From: Saccharicrinis sp963677345
Lineage (GTDB): Bacteria; Bacteroidota; Bacteroidia; Bacteroidales; Marinilabiliaceae
Direction of reading: 5' to 3'
Length of the DNA stretch: 64,000 nt
NCBI GenBank assembly: GCA_963677345.2
Contig: CAXXLC010000012.1
Location: 62,001-126,000 of the forward strand
The position numbers and the translations under genes are program-made. Position 1 is the first letter of the stretch. Each line of letters begins with the position of its first letter. The notes beneath the pieces were generated by a model. That model saw nothing but the letters and a program-made list of their open reading frames with translations, searched no databases and was not told where the DNA came from. Below, piece after piece: positions 29,686-37,026 of the stretch.

Positions 29686-30381
29686 ATATTTTTTTCTTAT
29701 AGTATTAAGAGTGCCCATAACTGGTGGCAAGACGTTTGCAAAGGCTCTTCTGCATATAAGGGCAAACCTGCTATACTTGATGATAAAAACCTTAATAAGC
29801 CAAAAGATGAAAAAGAATCTCCAAAAATTAAACTACAACAATTTTCAAGTGATAGTCTGGTGTATTATTTTCATCCTGTGGCTTTTGTGGAAGCGATGAG
29901 GAGGATTGGTAATAAGTATGTTTGTAAACATATAAGTTATAAACAGGCAATTTATAGTGATACAGCAGTTAAAAATAATATAAATAATGAAGCAACTGAA
30001 GAACATATATATTATATGCAATATTTAGGTGTAAATGTATTTGATCCGTTATTTGAACATTTTAATGGGAAGATTAGAATTAACAATATGTATAGATCAG
30101 CGGAGTTAAATTTGGCATTAAAAAAGGCAGGTTATGCTGCAAGTAAAACTTCTCAGCATATGTTTGGACAAGCTGTAGACATTGATGCTCTTCCTCCTTA
30201 TACAAATAGAGATATATTTAAGTATATTGTAAATAACCTTGAGTTCGATCAAATTATATGGGAAAGTGGAACTGATAAAAATCCAGATTGGGTGCATGTA
30301 AGTTATAATCCCAAAGGTAACCGTATGGATAAAAAACAATTTAAAAATAAAAAATACATTCCTTTTAAATTAGAAATATAA
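29635..30381 (+). CDS. Displaced effector cassette: truncated linker plus M15 peptidase domain
   Basis: A 248-codon frame. The first 26 residues are read from the spacer repeat and match nothing. From HNWWQDVCKGSS onward it copies the second half of the effector linker. The C-terminal domain is an M15A-type peptidase with zinc ligands H175 and D182 (SQHMFGQAVDID) and H221 (WVHVSY). Such enzymes cleave stem peptides of peptidoglycan. With no delivery domain and a start inside a repeat, it is likely a silent donor cassette. It overlaps the next gene by one base (TAATG). Confidence 0.75.
   Translation: MYLHKGCIFLQQQIFWLIFFSYSIKSAHNWWQDVCKGSSAYKGKPAILDDKNLNKPKDEKESPKIKLQQFSSDSLVYYFHPVAFVEAMRRIGNKYVCKHISYKQAIYSDTAVKNNINNEATEEHIYYMQYLGVNVFDPLFEHFNGKIRINNMYRSAELNLALKKAGYAASKTSQHMFGQAVDIDALPPYTNRDIFKYIVNNLEFDQIIWESGTDKNPDWVHVSYNPKGNRMDKKQFKNKKYIPFKLEI
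29714..29908 (+). repeat. Effector linker repeat L, copy 3 (partial)
   Basis: It corresponds to about 25083-25280 in the full-length effector, from CCCATAACTGG to ATGAGGAGG, in frame with the M15 domain. Confidence 0.9.
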
Positions 30382-31223
30382 TGAAAAAAATATATATTGC
30401 CTGTGGTTGTGTTGTTGTATCCTGTGTGTCAATTTGTTGTATAACATCAAAAGAGGATGGATCTAACGTGAGTAAAGATACAATGGTAGCTCGTGAATAT
30501 GAACAATTATTCAACGATACAAATCAAAAAGTTCAATCAGAAGAAGATGAAAAAACAATAGTTAGAGATAACGAACAAATTAAAAAGTGTGATTTAATTC
30601 ACGATTCATTTCATGAAGATTATTATGTAGATGATAAATTTAATCTAGTAGATTATCTAGAGGAAATTGATTCAACGATTTATATAGATAAAAAAAAGAC
30701 ATATTCAAGACTATTTGTTGCTACTGACATTTATACTAAAGAAGATAGTAATTTAATCGTACTACCAACTGATTATGGAAATGTTGAATTTGAAGTCGAA
30801 TCGAATAATGAAAATCCTTATGATATAGAAAGATGCCGTTATTTAGGTTTCTGGAATAATATAAGAGCTTATCTTATAGAACAATCAAAGGGGGAGGGGT
30901 ATGGGTATAGAATGATCTTAACACGAAATAAGAATGATATAGTTACAGATGGATATCCTTATGTATCTATTGATAAAACTTTATGTATAACAAGAAGAAT
31001 TGATGCAGAAAATGAGGTTCTTGGAACAGTTGAAATACAAAAGTTAGATAACTTAGAGATTGTTTGGGGAGGATGGTCTGATTATTCATTACTACCAGAA
31101 GATATTGTGTGGGAATCAGATAGTACTATTCTAGTAAAATCAGAAGTCTACGATACTGAAAATGATTATTACGAAAATAAATGTAAAGGATATACTTATG
31201 GTAGGATAACTCTTAAAAAATAG
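30381..31223 (+). CDS. Lipoprotein, putative immunity to the M15 cassette
   Basis: A 280-residue protein with a basic, hydrophobic, cysteine-rich signal (MKKIYIACGCVVVSCVSICC) that could be lipidated; the exact lipobox cysteine is uncertain. The rest is acidic and beta-rich, from no recognised family. It starts within the stop codon of the M15 cassette and is followed by a hairpin terminator, so it completes a linker-toxin-immunity-terminator unit. The role is inferred from position. Confidence 0.63.
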   Translation: MKKIYIACGCVVVSCVSICCITSKEDGSNVSKDTMVAREYEQLFNDTNQKVQSEEDEKTIVRDNEQIKKCDLIHDSFHEDYYVDDKFNLVDYLEEIDSTIYIDKKKTYSRLFVATDIYTKEDSNLIVLPTDYGNVEFEVESNNENPYDIERCRYLGFWNNIRAYLIEQSKGEGYGYRMILTRNKNDIVTDGYPYVSIDKTLCITRRIDAENEVLGTVEIQKLDNLEIVWGGWSDYSLLPEDIVWESDSTILVKSEVYDTENDYYENKCKGYTYGRITLKK

Positions 31224-31268
31224 AAGCATAAATGAGGTGATATCTTGATCTTTTATTTGCCACCTTGC

Positions 31269-31376
31269 CCCATATATTCGTAGAAAAAATAAATAGAAAA
31301 GTAATTTTTTTTGAGAGGCATATCCATATGTGTCTACATAAAGAGTGCCTCTTTTTACAATAGGAAATATTTTGCC
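31269..31376 (+). repeat. Cassette-end spacer repeat S, copy 2
   Basis: It is the second copy of the 29575-29685 repeat, placed after the last immunity gene. Its hairpin is better preserved than in copy 1. Confidence 0.8.
31314..31356 (+). terminator. Terminator after the last immunity gene
   Basis: AGAGGCA (31314-31320) pairs with TGCCTCT (31346-31352), followed by four or more T residues. Inner sequence (TATGTGTCTACATA) extends the pairing. Confidence 0.65.
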
Positions 31377-31441
31377 AGTTGGCTTGGATATGTAATTACA
31401 GTTTGCCAGACGTAGACTCAGATAAGTCACGGTTGTTAGTG

Positions 31442-31753
31442 CGGATTTAGCGGAGCAAAATCCGTGTAATAAGCTAATTGTAAATCATGTAAACAGGTTT
31501 TTGATAGAATGCTTTTAGCCTTTAATCTTAAATTTAAGGAATTGTATTCCGTTTAATTATTAAGAATACTTTTATCATGACAATATTAGCAAGTCTAAAA
31601 TTATGTGCGGTCAACTCTGTATATATATAGGTTCTCTAATAGAAAAACAACCGGATTACAAATCCTACCATTTTTTCTAAAAATGAAAGATTGTAATTAA
31701 TAGTAATATTCTATCATATTTACATGATGTATATTTCACGGATTGCAAATCCG
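31442..31753. repeat. Cluster of REP-like palindromes, copy 2
   Basis: Hairpins are CGGATTT...AAATCCG (31442-31464), GGAATTGTATTCC (31538-31550), CGGATTACAAATCC (31652-31665) and CGGATTGCAAATCCG (31739-31753). The last three parallel the cluster at 26684-26869, and intervening bases are also partly conserved. Confidence 0.75.
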
Positions 31754-31790
31754 AGCTAACACTAATTACAGCTAATTACCACGAATTGGT

Positions 31791-31917
31791 ATTTGCTGCG
31801 CAAATGTTGCAACCTGAAATATTGTGGCTAAGAGTAAAGAACTAAGAGCTAGCAATAGTACCACTTGTAAGAATATGAGTAGCAGGAAACCAAGACTTTC
31901 AACTTTCAACTTTTGAC
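31791..31917 (+). repeat. Direct repeat R2/R1, copy A
   Basis: It starts with the palindrome ATTTGCTGCGCAAAT, runs through GTTGCAACCTGAAATA and CTAAGA-type heptamers, and ends in the R1 element shared with 20661-20729. It is repeated at 32083-32216. Confidence 0.8.
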
Positions 31918-32082
31918 CAGGAACTAAGAGCTAAAAACTAGGAACTACTATATAGACGCTGACAGGTTTAATTTACAGCTTGCTTACGAAACGCTGTCAG
32001 GTCTTTCATCAATTCAATAACTCGACGATTTAACAACTCGACAGCTAATTCATCCCTAATCCCTAATCTTTAATGTATAATT

Positions 32083-32216
32083 ATTTGCTGCGCAAATGTT
32101 GCAACCTGAAATACTATGGCCTAACGCCTAAGAACTAAGATCTAAGAGCTAGTAATATTACCCCTCCGTAAGGATATATGCAGCAGAAAACCGGCACTTT
32201 TAACTTTCAACTTTCA
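32083..32216 (+). repeat. Direct repeat R2/R1, copy B
   Basis: Same order of parts as 31791-31917, beginning with ATTTGCTGCGCAAAT. The R1 part is more diverged and ends in extra TTTCAAC units that continue to about 32232. Confidence 0.78.
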
Positions 32217-32231
32217 ACTTTCAACTTTTAA

Positions 32232-32576
32232 CTAGGAACTATCATCTACATCCGACTCTGCTGTTGCTATTTTCACATTAACATAATGGCCGGTGGTTTG
32301 AGGAGGTAAAAAAACAAATTCATGGCCGGTAAAATTGCAAGTTATTGTTGTTGGTGGTGCAAGTGTTTGTGACTCAGCTCCGGGTTTGCTATGACTTAGC
32401 TCCGACTCTGCTCCATACCAAGTTCCATATAACTCCATAGTTTCATTTAGTTTTCTTAGCTGATTATTCGCAAAATCTATAGTGAACAGATAGTGACCCG
32501 CATGTGAAGAATTAGTGGATACTGGTGGAGCAGGGGCGAAGCAATCCCGAAGCAGGATAGGAGCAGGAGTGAAGGA
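32232..32576 (-). pseudogene. Decayed reading frame of unknown family
   Basis: A minus-strand frame of about 115 codons is open from 32576 down to the stop at 32232 but has no start codon before 32438. The translation looks protein-like (SHAGHYLFTIDFANNQLRKL, later FTGHEFVFLPPQTTGHYV), suggesting the C-terminus of a lost gene. The upstream part dissolves into GTGGAG/GCGAAG low-complexity sequence. I do not recognise the family. Confidence 0.35.
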
Positions 32577-32896
32577 TTAGTGGAGAGCTAGTGGAGAAAT
32601 GCGAAGAAGTAGTGGAGGATTTGCGAAGAACCTGCGAAGAACGGAATCAAAAAGTGTTAAAATGACCTTTTTATGGAATCATTTTGCTCAAAAACAGCAA
32701 ATCCCGGAATATTTTTGTCGTTTTTTGCGATTTTCCGGAATGTAGGGCATCAGATAACGCACAGGGTGTATATTTTTCAAGGGGCCTAAAATTTCAATGT
32801 ACACTAAATCAGTGTTTTATAGCTAAAAAAAGTTACAGTAATATTATTGTAATTTTTTCATATTGCTTTTCATCATAATTTAGCATTAAACAATTA

Positions 32897-33099
32897 GTCG
32901 AAAGTTGAAAGTTGAAAGTTCATAAAGTTGAAAGTTCATAAAGTTCGTAAAGTTGAAAGTTCGTAAAGTTCATAAAGTTGAAAGTTTATAAAGTGACTTT
33001 TTTCTTGCAGAGATCAAATTTGCCAAACTGAAGGCTAAGACTTAAGACCTAAGACCTAAGACCTAAGAGCTAAGACCTAAGAGTTAAGACCTAAGAACT
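32897..33099. repeat. Tandem short repeats (GTTGAAA / GTTCATAAA, then CTAAGAC)
   Basis: The first half consists of GTTGAAA and GTTCATAAA units, the reverse complement of the TTTCAAC units seen at 20700 and 32200. The second half is a run of 7-base (A/C)CTAAGA units. Confidence 0.85.
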
Positions 33100-33261
33100 T
33101 TATAGGTGCTAAAATTTCGGCCGATATATGTTTAATCCGGGCTCTGATATAATCTGATCAAATAATGACAGGGTCTATAAAACAAAAAAAATGGACGTAA
33201 AAATTATATAAACGACGGAACACTGGGTTCTTTCATTTAATGGAGGGATAAACAACCCAAT

Positions 33262-33296
33262 AAAAAAGAGGATAATCTAAAAAAAAGATTATCCTC
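33262..33296 (-). terminator. Terminator of the minus-strand arabinan operon
   Basis: GAGGATAATCT (33268-33278) and AGATTATCCTC (33286-33296) form a perfect 11-bp stem. On the minus strand it is followed by a run of T (plus-strand A-run at 33262-33267). Confidence 0.85.
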
Positions 33297-33371
33297 CAAA
33301 TGTATTGTAAACAAAGTTTTGATTCAGGAATGGTTTATTTGTTTGTTAAGGTCAATTTTGTGACCGGATTG

Positions 33372-35045
33372 TTATTTTTTCATTTTACCCCAATATGTTG
33401 CATTCAGATTCTTTTCTGTTCCGGCGTATACAAACGTAACACAACGAGGACTTGCTTCCCAGTCTACTTCGCGTTCAACACAAACAATGACATCGCCTAA
33501 TGTTAGTTGCTTATTTGTGGCATCGTAGCTCCAGTTACCGGTAAGGGCACCTGTCATTGTGCCGTCAGAATTCAGAGTTAGATCTGTTGCAGCATCTTGC
33601 AACCCATATTGATATCCAAGATTTATGTGTTCCCACGTACCTACAAGTGAGTCTTTTGTTATAGTGCCGTAATCAGGAACAGCAGCATAGCGTTCCGGTA
33701 GCGCAATTGGCCATAAGTTATCAGGTTCACTTTTTGAGGCTGGACACCAAACAAGGCGTCTGACGTGCCCCATCATTAATGAATTTGAATAAGCGTTTCC
33801 GCCAACATCATTTGGCAAACGGCCTTGTGACATATAAAACCAGTTATCACTGTCTTCTTCCTGGAAAATACAGCAGTGTGCAATACCTACCCATCCATCA
33901 CTATTGTTAAACTTGTATGGGTGAGTAACGATAGGATAGCAATCGCCATTGCCATTTGTAAAATTACGTCCGGTAATATCGTAGTACGGGCCATCAATGT
34001 TTTCACTTCTAACAACTCTTGTATTGTATGGTACATCTAAGCCATCGTATGCCATAAACAAATAGTAGTAACCATCTTTGTATATAACTTCCGGAGCTTC
34101 GCTGCCCTGCCAACGTGATGATGCTGTACGGGTGCCTATTCTTACTCCATATCTTTCTTCCAGCTCGCTAGCACTATTTGCGTATGGTTCACCAAGTGTA
34201 TTGACAGGTTTACCTGTTGTTGCATTAAGTTGCAATAGAGCAAATCCACTATGCCATGAACCATGTATCAAGTAATGATTTCCCTCAGGTGTAACTATAT
34301 ATGTTGGGTCAATGGCATTATAGTAAAAATAAGCATTCCAGTCGTCGGTATAGCTCGAACGGCTATAATCTAAGCCATGGTCTGATGATGAACAAGTAAC
34401 AAAACCTTTGTCTTCCCAAACTGCACCATCTGGATCTGTTGTTTCGCACATACCAATAAAGGCACGTTCAGTCCAGCTTCCATCAAAGTTATCTGATGTG
34501 TTAGCAGCACCTGTTTTGATAAAGTTATCTATAACGATACTGTAATACATACGAAGTTTATCTTGTCCTTCTACCGTAACTTTTCGAACTACAGGAGCCC
34601 AATATCCATAGGATATATCATTCTCTGCAATAGCAGAAAGTCCCATTCGGGATCTAATCGCATTTAATGAATCAGCAACCCAAGTAGGGGGCTCATAAAA
34701 TGATCCGCACACCCATTCCCAGTTTACTAAATCTTTTGAGCGCTTTCCTTGAAAATGTCCATGTCCTACAGTTTCATTTCCATACGAAGCATCAGTTCCG
34801 TACATATAGTAATAGCCGTTATAATAGGCCACAGATGGATCATGAACGTTGGCTAGATTCCACTGGTTTCGATACGACCATGAAGATATGGATGAATAGT
34901 CATCCTCATAATCCGGGATTTCAAATTCTTTAGTCTCGATTGTGTTATTGTTTTCCTCTGGCTTATCATCGTCCTTTGAACAAGATGATATACCAAATGA
35001 ACTTATTATTATACTGAAAATAAAAAAACTCAATTTCTTTTTCAT
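33372..35045 (-). CDS. GH43 endo-alpha-1,5-L-arabinanase lipoprotein
   Basis: A 557-residue lipoprotein (lipobox GISSC). The five-bladed propeller carries the GH43 triad: base D69 (NVHDPS), modulator D246 (AIDPTY) and acid E316 (SEAPEV). The motif CYPIVTHPYKF and a C-terminal beta-barrel domain with GNWSYD fit large endo-arabinanases of subfamily 4/5 type. An SPII signal with acidic residues after the cysteine (CSKDDDKPEE) suggests surface export. It is the last gene of the operon, after SusD and a 14-bp hairpin, so its transcription may be lowered relative to susCD. It would cut arabinan into oligosaccharides for SusC/SusD. Confidence 0.87.
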   Translation of the reverse strand: MKKKLSFFIFSIIISSFGISSCSKDDDKPEENNNTIETKEFEIPDYEDDYSSISSWSYRNQWNLANVHDPSVAYYNGYYYMYGTDASYGNETVGHGHFQGKRSKDLVNWEWVCGSFYEPPTWVADSLNAIRSRMGLSAIAENDISYGYWAPVVRKVTVEGQDKLRMYYSIVIDNFIKTGAANTSDNFDGSWTERAFIGMCETTDPDGAVWEDKGFVTCSSSDHGLDYSRSSYTDDWNAYFYYNAIDPTYIVTPEGNHYLIHGSWHSGFALLQLNATTGKPVNTLGEPYANSASELEERYGVRIGTRTASSRWQGSEAPEVIYKDGYYYLFMAYDGLDVPYNTRVVRSENIDGPYYDITGRNFTNGNGDCYPIVTHPYKFNNSDGWVGIAHCCIFQEEDSDNWFYMSQGRLPNDVGGNAYSNSLMMGHVRRLVWCPASKSEPDNLWPIALPERYAAVPDYGTITKDSLVGTWEHINLGYQYGLQDAATDLTLNSDGTMTGALTGNWSYDATNKQLTLGDVIVCVEREVDWEASPRCVTFVYAGTEKNLNATYWGKMKK

Positions 35046-35118
35046 AATTACAATATTGTATTTAGGTGTAAATGTATATTGAAAAGTGAATTCATGAAAT
35101 ACTTTAATGTTAGTTCAA

Positions 35119-35157
35119 AAACTTCCTTATCATCGGGAAATGTTGATAAGGAAGTTT
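35119..35157 (-). terminator. Hairpin between susD and the GH43 gene (attenuator-like)
   Basis: A perfect 14-bp stem (35119-35132 with 35144-35157) and an 11-base loop are followed on the minus strand by TTTTT. It lies inside the operon, so it may terminate part of the transcripts or protect the susCD message end. Confidence 0.6.
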
Positions 35158-35177
35158 AAAATATTATCAAATAAATT

Positions 35178-37004
35178 TTATTCTAAATTATATACAGGAT
35201 GAACAGTCCACTTAGATAAGAAATCACTACTGTTATCTGTACTGTTGTTTGCCGAATTACCTGTTAAGTTAGCGTTATTATCCAGATGAGTTTGCCAGAT
35301 AGGGAAATACTCATGACCTTTATAATAACTAGAATAAGATGACCCGGATGCTGTTGAAGAAGTTAATTCTTCAGTATTGATATATACTACATCTTTAGTT
35401 GATCCGGGATTATCAGGATCGTCGATAGTCATCGTAGGAGCCAATTTATAATATGCGTGTTCCGTAATTTGGTCTAAGCGGCCTGAATTATAGAAGAATC
35501 CCCAGCGAATTAAATCAGTACCACGTCCATATTCACAACCAAATTCCTTAGGGCGCTCAACATTTGCAATTTGTTCAAAAAGAGCATCTGCAGAAGGGAA
35601 ATCAGCAAGTTTAAGGTCAGGGAGTGCTACACGATGACGAACTTCATTAATGTAATCTATTGCTGTTTGAGTTGGACCGTAAAGTTCGTTTTCACACTCT
35701 GCAGCACGAAGTAAAACATCACTATAACGCATTAAACGGATATTAACACCACATTTTAATCCAGTACCAAAACTTGAGTAAATATTATTTCGTGCATTCG
35801 TGAATTTTGCAATAGAAATACCCCCCTGGGAAGTGTTAGAACGCGCTGAATACATCCAGGTGTCTTTGTTAAGCTCTGTTTGGTAAATCGTATTTGATCG
35901 AACATCTCCAGAAGGATAAGCAGCTGTTGAATTTCCGGTGACAGCATCGTATTCTTGTTCGTAAGTAACTAAAGTCCAGTATAAACGAGGGTCCAGGAAG
36001 CCATCGGTACATTTTTCTTTTTTGAACAGGTTATACAACCATACCGATGCTGCTATATCACCCCAGCTACCAAAATCCTGTGAGGCAAAGTTGCTCTCAA
36101 TAGCATGACCTTGTGTGGCATCAGAGTTTAGGTTACCGGTTGTCCATACTTCATTTGTACCTCCTGTACCATAATCCATAAACTGAACTTCCCAAAGACT
36201 TTCTTTATTGTTTTCGTAAGCAGTACCTTCTCTGAAGTTATCACCATAGTCATCAGTTAGTTCGTAAGTTCCATATTTACCAGCAATAATATCTTTTAAT
36301 ACAGTATAGGCTTCTGAAAATTTATGACGAAACATCAATGCACGAGCCAGGTATCCGGCTGCGGATCCACAAGTGGCGCGACCTTGTGCCCATTCGCCAC
36401 CTTTATCTCTGGAAGGTAAAATATTCATAGCTTCAGTAAGATCTGATTCTATCTGATCCCAGACTTCATCCTGAGTTGCACAAGAAGCGTATAAGTTATT
36501 TAAATCAGAGTATTCGTCATAATCAGTGATGATGGGACAAATCTGATAATAGGTCGCTAAATTATAATATGCCTGAGCTCTTAAGAATAGAACTTGTCCT
36601 TTGATTTCATTGTAAGAATCTGAACCTTCTTCGAGAACACCATCTACTTTTGATAATACATAGTTTGTGCGGTTTACGACACAGTAATTATCTCTCCATG
36701 GCCATTCGCACATGAAATAATCAGATAAACCATTTAGGTTATCGCAAGCCAGATACCATTGTTGAGATGAGTTCCATATTTCGTCACCACGAAGTGCATC
36801 CATAACATATCCAACGCGAGCATTAGTACCTTCTAATCGACTAAGGCTATAACAGGCAATAACAGCCTCGTTAAGTTCTGATTCAGAGTCACCGAACTCT
36901 TCAGTGGTCTGAATATTCGGATTGGTAACATCGAGCTGGTCATCGCAAGCTGTTATGCCTCCGACAAGCGCCAATATCAATATAAATATATTTAAACTTT
37001 TCAT
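35178..37004 (-). CDS. SusD/RagB-type lipoprotein of the arabinan system
   Basis: A 608-residue surface lipoprotein (lipobox ITAC; CDDQLDVTNPN). SusD signatures include EIKGQVLFLRAQAYYNLATYY and the late RYSDVLLRAAECENEL and YINEVRHRVALP. It lies 22 bases after its SusC partner. It should bind arabino-oligosaccharides and hand them to SusC; the substrate is inferred from the GH43 enzyme in the same operon. Confidence 0.92.
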   Translation of the reverse strand: MKSLNIFILILALVGGITACDDQLDVTNPNIQTTEEFGDSESELNEAVIACYSLSRLEGTNARVGYVMDALRGDEIWNSSQQWYLACDNLNGLSDYFMCEWPWRDNYCVVNRTNYVLSKVDGVLEEGSDSYNEIKGQVLFLRAQAYYNLATYYQICPIITDYDEYSDLNNLYASCATQDEVWDQIESDLTEAMNILPSRDKGGEWAQGRATCGSAAGYLARALMFRHKFSEAYTVLKDIIAGKYGTYELTDDYGDNFREGTAYENNKESLWEVQFMDYGTGGTNEVWTTGNLNSDATQGHAIESNFASQDFGSWGDIAASVWLYNLFKKEKCTDGFLDPRLYWTLVTYEQEYDAVTGNSTAAYPSGDVRSNTIYQTELNKDTWMYSARSNTSQGGISIAKFTNARNNIYSSFGTGLKCGVNIRLMRYSDVLLRAAECENELYGPTQTAIDYINEVRHRVALPDLKLADFPSADALFEQIANVERPKEFGCEYGRGTDLIRWGFFYNSGRLDQITEHAYYKLAPTMTIDDPDNPGSTKDVVYINTEELTSSTASGSSYSSYYKGHEYFPIWQTHLDNNANLTGNSANNSTDNSSDFLSKWTVHPVYNLE

Positions 37005-37026
37005 TTTGATATCCTTTAGATTATTT

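Larger units (their letters stand above)
31224..33371. other. Gene-free right border of the accessory island
   Basis: About 2.1 kb with no intact gene. In order it holds spacer repeat S copy 2, REP-like hairpins, two copies of a 130-base repeat, a decayed reading frame on the minus strand (32232-32576), tandem 7-base and 9-base repeats (32897-33099) and a terminator for the minus-strand operon. Confidence 0.65.

Noticed and set aside
20640..33099. The short repeats around the effector locus considered as a CRISPR array
   Set aside because: The units are 7-9 bases, adjacent and imperfect, with no unique spacers of constant length and no cas genes.
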